64,000 bases of DNA from Brasenia schreberi (Eukaryota; Streptophyta; Magnoliopsida; Nymphaeales; Cabombaceae). The notes beneath the pieces were generated by a model. It saw nothing but the letters and a program-made list of their open reading frames with translations. It was not told the origin of the DNA and did not search any database. The stretch is taken from the NCBI GenBank assembly GCA_036023115.1, contig JAYKKT010000080.1, positions 10,781,501-10,845,500 on the forward strand, written 5' to 3'. The position numbers and the translations under genes were made by a program. Positions 1 to 10,914 of the stretch are shown piece after piece (the first letter of the stretch is position 1; the number at the start of each line of letters is the position of its first letter).

Positions 1-310
1 ACCATCCCCTTTATCAAGATTTTTCAAAACTTAAAAAGCCTTGGAATATGTCATTGAACATGGGATATATACCATACCAGAGTCTAAGAGCGAAGAACCA
101 AGGTAGAATAGAACCTATCTTACCTTTGCCTAACCTAGGTCGACATGGCTTAGGATATAACCCATCCACACACCTTCAGCCTCCACCTAAGACCAATTGG
201 GTCAAGGGTGCAACAGAGCCAGCTAAAATCGAAACCTATGGCCTAGACCTCTTGTTTGGAGTCTCATTCATGGTGTTATCTTTTACGCTTGACGAAAGGC
301 CCCTATTTTG
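1..310 (+). pseudogene. Ty3/gypsy (Tat-type) pol fragment with G-patch-like motif
   Basis: An open frame at 48-311 reads MGYIPYQSLRAKNQGRIEPI followed by a GRHGLGYNP block. This resembles the glycine-rich G-patch-like segment that Tat/Ogre-type gypsy elements carry between protease and reverse transcriptase (usual form: MGY.PG.GLG..NQG, then GLGY.P). Two of the usual glycines are replaced (PYQSL where PGQGL is expected). No RT, RNase H or integrase follows before the LTR at 2150, so the element is internally deleted. The family call rests on this one motif plus the long LTRs downstream. Confidence 0.5.
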
Positions 311-552
311 AAAAAAAATCAAAAAAATCAATATATTTGGAAAAGCCAAAAAAAATTAGATAACTCAGAAAACCCACAAACATTTCAAAAATCTGAAAAT
401 TCCAAAAAGAAAGTCTTTTATGTTCATTCTACTGGCATTTGCTTAGAAAAATCCAAAAATCCAAAAGATTTTGGTTTTCAAAACCGTGTACAAATTCAAA
501 AGTCGGTTTTGACAAAACCCATGTATATTTTCAAACCCAAATCGTTTCATAC

Positions 553-960
553 CTGTAAACATGAAAATTTTCACTCCCAAGTTAGAAAACTCGAAGTGAA
601 CCTTTTCATGCCTACACTTGCATGAGCATACCAGCTAGCTTACACAAACTAGCGAAGACTTTTAAAACATTTTTCTGACTTTTGGCAATTGTAGGCAAGC
701 GGACTCTTTTCGCTTTAAACCTTCTTCAACCGATGCTCAATGATCGGTTTAAACACTTAGGAACTTCAATTTGCAAACAAGTTTTTACTTCAAATTAACT
801 GAACGATCCGTGTTTTGAAAGAATTCGATTCGTATACTTTTGCCAATTTTTATTACAGGGTTGGACGATCATAAGATTCTTGCAAGTTTTATTTATTTTG
901 GCCTAATGTGTGTGTAGAATGTGTGACCTAGTTTCAGCATGATTTGGAGTGAGTATCGGG
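553..960 (-). repeat. Diverged LTR-like block related to the Tat-type LTRs
   Basis: On the plus strand this block matches, with gaps, 4706-5540 inside the antisense LTR downstream. Shared stretches include an AGCTAG...AACTAGC palindrome, CTTCTTCAACCGAT and the TGTGTGTAGA region near 905. It is therefore probably a third, older copy of the same LTR in antisense orientation. I cannot place its outer boundary. The 960-1030 stretch and 1440-2149 have no clear match. Confidence 0.35.
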
Positions 961-1034
961 GGATTTGCCGCGATGAGTGGATGCAGAGATGCTAGAAATC
1001 TTGTTTTGGTTTTTGAGAACGATGATGCAAATTC

Positions 1035-1222
1035 ACCCGAATTTAAATTGCACCCACTCTATATCTGAAGTAAAACTCACGTGAATTGAAAGTGCATTCA
1101 CTCTACGTTCACGAAAGTAAAACTCACGCGAAATGAAAGTGCGGTCACTCTACTTTTCCAAAAGTAAAACTCATGCGAAATTAAAATGCATTCACCCTAC
1201 ATTCACGAAAGTAAAACTCACG
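1035..1222. repeat. 47-bp tandem repeat, four copies
   Basis: The anchor GTAAAACTCAC (GTAAAACTCAT in the third copy) starts at 1070, 1117, 1164 and 1211, an exact 47-bp period. Each unit has the form AAATGAAAGTGCATTCACTC, then a short spacer, then the anchor. It sits inside the gypsy-derived region. Confidence 0.8.
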
Positions 1223-1244
1223 CAAAATAAAATATGTATATTAG

Positions 1245-1437
1245 CTTAAGAGTGTGAAAAGGCTCGAGTGCATGTGAGTGTAGAGAGCAAAAAGGCTCGA
1301 GTGCACGTGGGTGTAATCGTGACAATCCACCAATTAAGAGCGAAAAGCTCAAGTGCATGTGGGTGTGATCGTGTTCATCTCCAAGTAAGAGCGAAAAGGC
1401 TCAAGTGCTCGTGGGTGTAATCATGTTCATCCACCAA
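1245..1437. repeat. Second tandem repeat with variable period (about 33-53 bp)
   Basis: The phrase GAGCGAAAAGGCTCAAGTGC followed by a GTGGGTGTAATCGTG-like phrase recurs four times. The GGCTCGAG/GGCTCAAG anchors lie near 1261, 1294, 1345 and 1398. Unlike the preceding array, the spacing is irregular. It follows the 47-bp array almost directly. Confidence 0.7.
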
Positions 1438-2149
1438 TATTACAACATGGGGGGAGGCTTCGCTCCATTAATACAACTCCTTTTCGAATTGAATTTAATG
1501 GAGAAAATGGCTTAAAAATAAAGTTTAAAGCACTTAAAAATTTTCCCCTTCGCTTTAGCCTTTCGGTGCAACCCATTCCCTCTCTAGGTTCGGTCTAAGC
1601 TCCCTTTGGTGTAGTCGACCAAGCCTTGGCTCGAGCCCACCTTTGTTTGGGTGCAGCCCACCTTGGTTCGGTCCGAGTTAACCCATGGCTGACCTTGGTG
1701 CAGCTCTTTTGCCTTTGTTCAAGCTTCAAGTTTCAGTCTAGGCTTACCTTGCTCCACTCAACTTCAAGATGTAGCCCCTTTGGTCCACGCCTTCACTCGG
1801 CTTCAACGTGCAACAAAGCCACTCGTCTTCAAGCTCCTTCATGGCCCACCTTGGTTCGAGGCTTCCACTTACTTATCCATGCCTTCTTCAAGCTCCAAGC
1901 CTTCCCACTTGACCAAGGTGCAGCTCGGCTTTTTGGCTTCCATGCTCCAAGGCTTCCACTCGACCTGCCTTGCTCTACTCTCCACTCCTCCTTCGGCTAA
2001 GATCCCCCTCCTTCATAAAAATAAATCCAAGGAAATAGATAAGGGAGAAATTCATACTCTCAAGACAAATTTAGGAAGAAAAATCAAAAGGGTGTTTTTA
2101 TTCATTTTTATTATCCAAATAATTTGGATTAATGTCAAAGAGGGGCATC
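1438..2149. other. Gene-free gypsy internal remnant ending in a polypurine tract
   Basis: Positions 1560-2000 are a C/T-rich stretch with loosely repeated phrases such as AGCCCACCTTGGTTCG and AAGCTTCAAG. The two overlapping open frames there look compositional and I do not call them genes. The segment ends with AAAGAGGGGCATCC (2137-2150), which has the form of a polypurine tract directly before an LTR start. It therefore probably represents the 3' internal end of a sense-strand element. Confidence 0.4.
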
Positions 2150-4453
2150 CGTAAACACCCTAAAATGTTTTTCAGAAACAAATCCAAGCATACTTTAAAT
2201 TTTCAAAACAAATATAGGTGTGTTTTAAAACCCTTATTTCAATACAACCTATGAATTTCATAAAATACCAAAAACAACATTTTCAAATTAAATATTTTTA
2301 AACTTGAAGTTATAAAATCGAGTTTTGAAAGTTAAAAAGATGTTGAATTGACCAAAGATAGAATAAAGCCTGGATAAAAAGGAGATAAGGATGAATTTGC
2401 AAAAGCAATGCCGAGGATTAAGGATGAAGTCTAAGCAAAGAATGGGTCAAGGCACGATCGATCGTCCAACCCTGATCTCAAGGCCAAAGCAGGATCGAAT
2501 GAAGCATCCAAATTGAGCCTCGAAGCAGAAGCAAGCCTAGATCAAGCACATGTTTCAAGTCCAATTCAATTCAGGGACAAGTTACAAATCCAATTCAAGA
2601 TGAAATCAAGACTCAATTCAAACCAAAAGGTTGCACCAACCTAGCCCCAGTCAGCTAGGGCGATCAAGTCCAACATCAAGGTGTGTGTTCGGCCAAAGTA
2701 AGTCAAAACAAGGCCAATACAATGGCCGAATGGCTGAAGACAATGACCACACTCACGCACCAAGTATGGACTAAGACAATGAATCAAAATGATCAAGTCA
2801 TGGGATGGACTAAAGAAGTCAAGACCAAGGGTTGCACTTGACCAAACTGAGCCATTCCTAGCCGGGACTATACCAAGGGCTAAATCGCCCCTAGGCGAAC
2901 CACACCCATGGCCGAGCCATGTGGGGCTGGACTCATCTGGACCAAGGGAGACCACCATGTGCTCCCATGTGAAGCCACATGACCAACAACCACATTGTGG
3001 ATTGGATCAAGCTTGGGCCAAGACCAAACCCATGTCCAACTCATGAAGTCCCTAGAGACTTCTCTTGAAGGCTATAAATAGAGGCATTGAGGTTGGGTTC
3101 AAGGCATTGAAGGGAGGAAGAGAGAGAGGAAAGGTTGCAGCCAAGCGAGGAGAGAAGGAGAGAAAGAGAGAGAGGAAGAAGAAGAGGAAAATTGGAAGAG
3201 TCGCCCCCCTCTTGGCCGGCTTCATCAATTCACCAAGAAACTTCTCAATCAAGGTCGATTCTCCATCTCTTTAAATTTCGTTTATTCCTTACTTTCATTC
3301 AATTAAGAAAGGGTTATAATTAAGGAACAGTTGACTTCATTCATTGATGTAACAGCTAGATGTTATGCTACTTAATTTTGTTTGATTAGATGCCTACTAT
3401 GTGTTTGATTTTCAGTTTCTCCTATCTCAATATACATTGTAATCTCTTATATCTCCTAATCCCCTCTATGCTTAAGCTATAATTATACTTTCCTTCATTT
3501 TCTTCAGTAATTTACATTGAAATTGTTGTGATTTATCTTTCAATTTCAGACGAAATGTATTCGTGTATGTTGTAAACCCGAAAATCTATTTTCTACACCT
3601 TGCATCCGTCTGATGTTTGATTTTTAACTCCCGTCTTTCTACTCCGAATGCTTTGAAACTTTGCACATTTAATCTACACACAAGCCCACTTCTAATAAAA
3701 TTTTCAATAATTTTAGAATCATTCAACTACATAAATAAAAACGGAACAGAACTTTTGAAACCCATTTTTACTGCTACAGAGGTTTGGTTATCATCTCATA
3801 ACTTTACTTGTAGTGAACCAAATTCATTAAAACTGATCAAATTAGAAAGATGATATTCATAGCTTTCAACAAGACTAAGTTCATAGAAATTGGAGGTCTA
3901 TGCATCGAGACATAGCTGTTTTACTAAACCTCTGTATTTCTATTACAAAACTTTTCTGAACGTTTAAGTAAGAGTCATTGTCTGATTTAATTGTGCATAT
4001 TCACAGTACTTCAAATCAGAACAAAAATAGTTCCTGAATCTCCATATGAGTCTCTGTCTACTGTAAAAAAATTACAATTTTTTGAGATTTAAAAGCTATC
4101 GAGAAAAATTTGGAAATAGGTTCCTGAAAACATAACCAGTTTCTATTTTTCAAAACTTTGAAATATTTCCTTTCAAGACGTAGGTTCACGAATTTAGTTA
4201 AGTCATTTGCATTTGAAAGTGGATTTTGAAAACACACCTGATTCAAAACCACCCTGAAAGGGTCTAGGCTGACCCTTGAGCATCGATTCAAGAAGGCCTA
4301 AGTCGAAAAGACCTCACTTACCCAAAATCGCTATTGAAGTTTGAAACACTTTTTGTTAGTTTAAGTAAACTAACTGCACGCTCAACACGACATAGTTTGT
4401 AAATTTGATTTCAAGTCTCTATATAGACTTTAGAATAAAATTTTGCATCTATA
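2150..4453 (+). mobile_element. Long LTR, sense orientation (Tat-type gypsy, probable 3' LTR)
   Basis: The start is set by GTAAACACCC after a purine-rich tract at 2137-2149; the first T of the expected TG is changed to C. The end is set by CATCTATA at 4446-4453, matching CATCTACA at the end of the opposing LTR. A strong TATA box (CTATAAATAG, 3072) is followed by a purine-rich GAGAGAGGAA leader (3113-3190). Positions 3316-3590 and 3600-4450 match the opposing LTR (5600-5880 and 4706-5590) as an inverted repeat. Length about 2.3 kb. Boundaries are by eye. Confidence 0.6.
3072..3081 (+). promoter_or_regulatory. TATA box of the sense gypsy LTR
   Basis: CTATAAATAG followed by a purine-rich leader. 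A matching TATAAAA lies at about 6125-6131 on the minus strand in the opposing LTR, also upstream of a GA/CT-rich leader, which supports both as LTR promoters. Confidence 0.6.
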
Positions 4454-4705
4454 AGAGGCAAGTGAATCTTTCTGATTTTTCAAATTTTCTTTAGAAGTTC
4501 TTTTTGAAAACCGACTTTTAAAGCATGAGCCTCGATTTGACACCTCATAAGATCCTTCCGAACTTGACATTTTTTTTATAATAATCAACCTCTACACAAA
4601 GAATGGATTAAGAACCATGATTTTTAAAAAGTGAATTTGTTTTAAAAACCTAACATCGGATTAACAAATCCTCAAAGACTCAAGTCCCACCGGGTGTGCC
4701 AAATC
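4454..4705. other. Spacer between opposed LTRs with a primer binding site (minus strand)
   Basis: Directly inside the antisense LTR, the minus strand reads GATTTGGCACACCCGGTGGG, close to the TGGCACGCCCGGTGGGAC-type primer site found after gypsy 5' LTRs. It occupies roughly 4685-4705. The equivalent position after the sense LTR has only a weak match (AGAGGCAAGTG). The rest is A/T-rich leader without a reading frame. Confidence 0.55.
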
Positions 4706-7439
4706 TGTAGATGTGAAATTTTATTCTAAAGTCTATGTAGAGAGTTCAAATCAGATTCATAAACTACGGCGTGTGCGCGCGCGTGACAGCTAGTTTGTTT
4801 AAACTAGCAAAGATAATTTCTGACTTTTATAGCGATTGTGGGTAAGTGAATTATTTTCGACGTAGGCCTTCTTCAACCGATACTCAAGAGTCAGCCTAGA
4901 CGCTTTGAGGATTGTTTTAGGTATGGTGTATTTTCAAAATTCACTTTCAATTCCCAAGGACTTAACCAAACTCGTGAATTTAGCTTTTGAAAAAAAATAT
5001 TTCAAAGTTTTGAAAAACAAAAACTGGTTCTATTTTAATAGACTTTTTTTCATATTTTTTTCCATAGTTTCTAAATCTCCAAAATTGGGAACATTTTATA
5101 AGAAATAAAGGTTGATATGGAGATTTAGGAACTATTTTTATTCTGATTTTAAGTGTTATAGATGTGCACAATTAAATCAGATAATGAATCTCACTCAAAC
5201 ATTCAGGACAGATCTATGACAGAAATATAGAGGTTTAAAAAAATGGTTGTATCTTGGTGCACAGACCTTTGATTTCTATCAACTTCGTCTTGTTAGAAAT
5301 ATATGAATCTCATATTTTCAATGGAATCATTTTTAATAAAATTAGTTTACTTTAGACAAAGTTATGGCATGATAACCTAACATCTGTTGTTAGAAATACA
5401 AATTTCACAGACTTTGTTCCAATTTTACCCGATCTTCTTCGATTTTATTTACAAGGTTGCACGGTGCTAAAATTCTTGAAAAATTTGTTAAAAGTGGGTC
5501 TGTGTGTGTAGATTAGGTGTGCAAAGTTTTGGCGCATTCGGAATAGAGTGAAAAGAATTAAAAATTAAACATCAAATATATGCAAGATGAAGAAAACAAG
5601 TTTTAAGGTTTACAACATAAATGAATGCATTTCGTCTGAATTTAAAAGACAATCCACAACAATTAAAATGTAAATGACTGAAGGAAATGAAGGAAAGTAT
5701 AATTACAGCTTAAGCATAGAGGGAATTAGGAGATATAAAAGCTTAGAATGTATATTGGGGTAGGAGAAATCGAAAATCAAACACATAGCATGTATCTAAT
5801 GAACATAAAAGAAATTGGGTAGCGTAACTCTTAACTATTACATCAATAATAGAGTCAGTTGCTCCTTAATTACAACCCATTTTAAATTGAATGAAAGTAG
5901 AGAAGAGATAAATTTGAAAGAGATGAGAGGAATTGACCTTGATCGTAGAACTCCTTGGCGATTGGATGAAGACGGCTTGGGAATGGGTCAACACCTCTAC
6001 TCTCTTCCTTCTCTCCCTCTCTCTCTCTCTCTTTCTCTCCCTCACTTGCTATAGGATTCCCTCTCTTTCCTCACTTCTTTTCACTCTCTCCTTATATGCC
6101 TAAAACCCAACCCCAAAGCCTCCTTTTATAGATTTCAAGGGAGGCCTCTAGGGCCTTACACGGTTTTGGATTTTGAGTTATTCCACCCCAATTTGATCCA
6201 AGAGTTGGCCCATTGCTACACATGGGTACATGTGGGCTGGGATGGTGGTCCCCTCTTGGTCCATGTGGGCTTGGTGCAGCCCACATGGACCGATCTTTCC
6301 TTGGGCATGACTAGGTGAGATCGAGTCACCCTAGCCTGCCCTAGCATTTGGCTCAGTCTTGGTGGCTTGTGATGATTGTCTTGTGGCTCGAGATGAGTCT
6401 TGTCTTTACCCTTTTGGCCAGCCTTAGCCCATCATACTTTATATATTGGTTTGATTCGGGTATGGTCCTTCGCTTTGGCCTTACCTTGATCGAGCTTAAG
6501 TCTTATTTGAGCTATCTTGTTGTGCCTTGGTCATAGGGTGTCTTTGACTTTGCCTTGATGCATCTACTTGAGTTTGAACCTGTTTAAATTTGAATTGAAC
6601 CTTCCTTTGAGTTTCATTGGATAGAACTTGGTTTGGGATGAGCCTTGTAGATGTTGGAATTATGCTTCTTCAAACTCCATTTATTCTCGGTGATCATCTC
6701 CTTTTATCCTAACCTTCAGGAATTCTGTTTTGCTTAATTATCTTTTTAGTTAAGATTTATGGTTTCAAATATTCCTTTTTTTATTATTTAAAACTATTTC
6801 ATTTGAGATACATCTTCAAATATCCCTTTTGGAAAACAATTGAATATCATTCCCAATATTTGTTTGCAAGGGTTACTTGCTTTCACTCCATGAGTTAGTT
6901 TTTACTGTTTCAACCACTTTAACCCTTTATTGGTTGTAGGGTGTCGAACCACTTTAACCCTTGAGTGTAGGGTCTTGGAGTAAGATTGTCCTTGATCAGG
7001 TGAATTTTTTAGGTCTGATTTGGATTGATTTGGTTTTGAATTTCAAAAGTTTTATAATTTTGTAAATTTGATATTTTATAAACATTTTGTGGGTTTAGTT
7101 CCTAATGTCTCATTTTCATCTGTTTCTTTGTGGAAAATTGTTTGAAATTGTCCTTTTTAAAGACAGTCATTTAAAAAAGCAAAATCCTACCTATTTTGCC
7201 TTTAAGGCAAAGTAGTCACCTTTTTGAACTTTTATCAAAATTAGATTTATTTCTGAGAGGAATGCAATATACTCTTATTTTGAAGTTGTTACAAAATTTT
7301 GGTGCAGAATTGAGTTCATTTAAGATGTCTTTATTTGATAAACCCTTAAAAGACCCCAAAACTGTAATTTTTATTTGAAAAAGGTAAAATTTCTAAAAGA
7401 TCAAAAATTTTATTTTGAAAATTTTTTTGGGTGTTTACA
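4706..7439 (-). mobile_element. Long LTR, antisense orientation (Tat-type gypsy, 5' LTR by primer-site position)
   Basis: Read on the minus strand this begins TGTAAACACCC (7439) and ends CTACA (4706), giving TG...CA termini and 2,734 bp. A primer site lies immediately beyond the 3' end. It contains a TATA box (about 6125-6131) and a CT-rich tract at 6005-6045 (GA-rich on the coding strand). Matching stretches with the sense LTR are interrupted by indels of a few hundred bases in total. Its left-hand internal region is missing, so the element is truncated. Confidence 0.6.
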
Positions 7440-7741
7440 GACCGTTCGATTACCTCCTTCATATTCTTCATTTTGCTAAAGCGTAGCATTAATGGAGAGT
7501 TCTACCTTCGAACCACTTATATAGCCCCATAATTTTTTAAAATATAGATAATTTTATATAGTTTAGGCTCATGTTTTATAGTTTGAAGGTGTTAAACGAA
7601 AATTAAACCCTTCATTTTCATCTATATTTCAAGAAAAAAAAATTATAAAGAGATAAACTTAGAACAAAATCAATAGCACTATCGACACACTTCTTGAGAC
7701 GACAAACAATATTTTCACGATCAACAATGGCTCTGATACCA
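7440..7741 (-). mobile_element. Copia leader and primer binding site attached to the LTR at 7742-8118
   Basis: On the minus strand the LTR is followed by TGGTATCAGAGCCATTG, the initiator tRNA-Met primer site typical of plant Ty1/copia elements. The next roughly 300 bases match the leader and gag start of the copia element at 49841-50140, for example TTATGGGGCTATATAAGTGG. The match stops at 7440, exactly where the gypsy LTR ends in TTTACA. The rest of the element is absent. Confidence 0.7.
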
Positions 7742-8118
7742 TGTAATGAAGATGATGTTTCAATATAGCAGCAAAAGATTGACAAATATCACCTCAAAAT
7801 ATCACACATAAAAGCTATAATAAAATGTATGCAATAAAGGCACAAAATACCAAAAATGAATATTATTTAACTATAAAAGTCTTTAAAAACTATATACATA
7901 AGAGTGGTATTTATAGAAGAAAACATAAGGGAGAGAGGGAGAGAGTATAAGAGAAGAGGAGAGAGAATGGGGCTGGTTACAGTCAGCCCCCAACAGTTAT
8001 ATGACTAGCCGTTGGGGGCCTTGATGACGGTTGGGCCCCAATGACTAGGTGCCCAGACACCTTGACTAGACAGGGCTTATCATGGCAGGGCCCGAGTGGC
8101 CCATATCATGTTCTAACA
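7742..8118 (-). mobile_element. Copia LTR (same family as the STRAP intron 2 element)
   Basis: Minus-strand termini are TGTTAGAACATG (8118) and CTTCATTACA (7742), giving 377 bp. It matches the LTRs at 49448-49840 and 52947-53299 through the CCCAACGGCTA hairpin region, the TATAAATACCACTCTT promoter region and the TTGAGGTGATAT end. It lacks a partner LTR, so it is a truncated element and not a true solo LTR, because its leader is retained. Confidence 0.75.
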
Positions 8119-10914
8119 GACATGTCGTTCAAATAAGCTCAAAACATAATTCAATGAAAAATGTTACGCTTTATTATTTAAAATTTTCACCATTTTCAAG
8201 CATGTACCTTTAAATCACTTCCAAAGAATGAATAAAAGCAAATCCGCTTAAAATTTGAAAAGAAAAAGTCCAACCAATGGGAAGTTTAAGCAGCTTATTC
8301 ACTCATTGAGGGAGATCTTAGGCTGATCTCAGCTAACGTTTTTCCTTACTTTTTTTGCCAGGGCATGGAATAACAGGGCACACAATGAAAAGGCACTTCA
8401 AGAGATTGGCCTATGAGGAGAGGAAATGAGAAGCAGCAAGTCAATGGGACAGGACGAAACGGAGCTGTGCTCATGGGAGGACGTGCAAGAATTGAAAAGA
8501 ATACAATGCCAATCAGGTGAGGCATGCATCAAGTTTTTGAGTCAGTTTAATTATGTCTAAAGCTCATAAAAATACTCACTCTATGATGGTATATTTGAAA
8601 AGAAATATCCAGACATGAATAATGACAAAATCTGCAATGCGGTTATGGTATGGTCATAGAAAATAGAACGGAGAAATCAAGAAGACAAAGTAAAATTTCT
8701 CTGAAGTAAAATAAAATAGTGGAAGCTGATTTTAAGCATATTCGGTGTATACTGAAGGTTTACATTGAAAGAAACCGTGGTTGATGTGATAGTAATGCCA
8801 ATGGATAACAGCATATCAATCGTGATACTAGCAAAATCATGTGATGAGTGGCAGAACATCAATTAAGTACCTTTAACATCTATAATTTATAAGTCAATCA
8901 TTTAGGGTTTTCCAGATTCCATACCTAATAGGAAGCATATGTCCGGAACTGCAAAAAAATCTTCTATTCTCGAGATGCATGTACCCCAGAACCACTTCAA
9001 CAAACCGTATCTTTTTGCACATATCTTACATCTATTCCAGTCCAGTAGCATGGAATAGGATCTATTAAAAGTCAAGATTTCCCTGCTCCACATTTTTAGG
9101 CAAACTGATTGTGCAAAAATAATGGATTTCCATACAAAAACTACAATACATTATATAAGAAAAAATATCAGAATGTTGAACATCTATCTGCAGCTTTTGT
9201 GTGTTGAATCAGATGGTGTTTGATTGAGGGAACCTTTTTAGGCTTCTGCTTGTGTCACATAGTTCTGCAGTATGGTGTTCAACAGTTTCTGGCTTCAGTC
9301 AAAGCCAACCTGAAATGGACGGCCATAAAAAGGAATGATCTAAGGACAGGTCTCCAAATGCTATTCCCTCATCTGATATTTGGCTGCATAAAACAGACTA
9401 GTTATGAAGTAAAAGTAGTAATTAGCACTACCATTATCATCAAGTTATTGAAAGCAAGGTGCAGCCTCAAACTTCATACCTGGAAATGAAGAAGAAAGGT
9501 TAATACTTTATGCAAAATTAAATTTTGAATTACTCACATGAGAGGATTAACTTCTATAGAAGTTCATAAGCTTAGAATTAAAAGCATTAACTGATGTACC
9601 ATAGAAAAGTACATAATATCAGCATTCTCCTCAAAAAATTTAGAAATAGAAACCGAAAAATAAGAAACTAGAAGAAATGAAAATAGAAATTGTGTTGCTT
9701 TACACCTCCAGAATGGCAGATCCTACGCAAAAACAAAGAATATTTGTAACAAACAACAGCATGAGGAGCTTTCTTGCAGCTTACAGTCGGGCAAATTTTT
9801 AACCACATTTTAATCTGCAATGCAGCCATATGACACCAAACATGATAAATGCATGTTTTCTTCATTCCCCACAATCTTATCTTCTTTCGGGGTTCTGGAC
9901 CACGTGGATTCGTGTATGGCTGAAAATAAGTACATAATGCTAGCACACCAAGAGAATCATATCGTTGTGAATAGGAAGACCTCATAATGACAGTGAAACC
10001 AACTGGGATTAAGTCAGGTCCAGGTCTTGGTAAGCCAAGTATCCAACCCATTCTACAAAGGGATCAACCCTTAATTACCTCATTGAGAGGGACGGAAATG
10101 AGCATGAGAATAGCCCACTCGAAGTGACCAAACTCACCTTCCTCGTTTAACTCCAAGTCCCCTTCTTATTGTTCTTGAGACTCCAGACGTACAAAGTTAC
10201 CATGCAAATGAGCAGATGGAGCTTAAGCGAAAATTTTGTATCCATACACACCAGGACCTGGCCAGGGTCTGGGAAAAGGCATCATCGCCAGTTGGGTACT
10301 TTCTAAACGAATGTCTACCACAATTACCACTTATTCATAAAGACATTCCACCTATTTAATGAAATCCAACCATTCGGTATCTAATGAAAGCTCATGCACG
10401 CATGTTTGAAACCATCAAACAGCTGGAAAGATGAACTAAAATAAGAGAAAAAGCACTCAAAATCAACTAGTAACAGTATAGTCATACTTAATATGCAATC
10501 CTCAAATAAGGAAAAAATAGCCATCATGATGGCAGTAGTCCATGCTTTGGTATTCTCAGGACATCCTGGAAGTAGAAAAGAGCTGACGGATGATCCTGAA
10601 ATTATCAAATACCAACAAGAGAGAGAGAGGAGGGGAAGGGGGAGAAGAGAAAGAAGCCAAGCCCCAAAACCAAGTTAAAGACATAGCCAAAGAAGCCACT
10701 GATAGGATTTCATTATTTTAAAGAGCTAATGACATACAGATCAGAAAGCCACAGTAACTCAGTAGCTATGCATTTGCATGCTAACACGGAATACATACCT
10801 AACCAGTTCATTCATCTTACAATCCCTTGCCAAATAAGAAAATTTACAGAAAAGAACAGAACCTACAAGGAACTCCTATGATGACTGAATTGTTCGACAA
10901 AGAAATGTTGGAGG
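8119..10914. other. Gene-free stretch downstream of the ENT-domain gene
   Basis: I see no recognisable protein, RNA or transposon here. A purine-rich tract lies at 10618-10655. A segment near 8365-8512 is bounded by a plausible splice acceptor and donor on the plus strand, but I cannot connect it to other exons. The part next to 10914 probably includes the 3' UTR of the ENT gene. Confidence 0.4.

Noticed and set aside
1626..2154. Overlapping 124-residue open frames
   Set aside because: No recognisable domain; they lie in a C/T-rich, loosely repeated stretch next to a gypsy LTR, so they are compositional.
3065..3323. Basic, Arg/Glu-rich open frames
   Set aside because: They translate the purine-rich leader of the gypsy LTR just after its TATA box; composition explains them.
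8365..8512. Segment with acceptor and donor signals that could be an exon (contains MRSSKSMGQDETELCSW)
   Set aside because: Only about 30 codons, no family recognised, and no partner exons found on the same strand.
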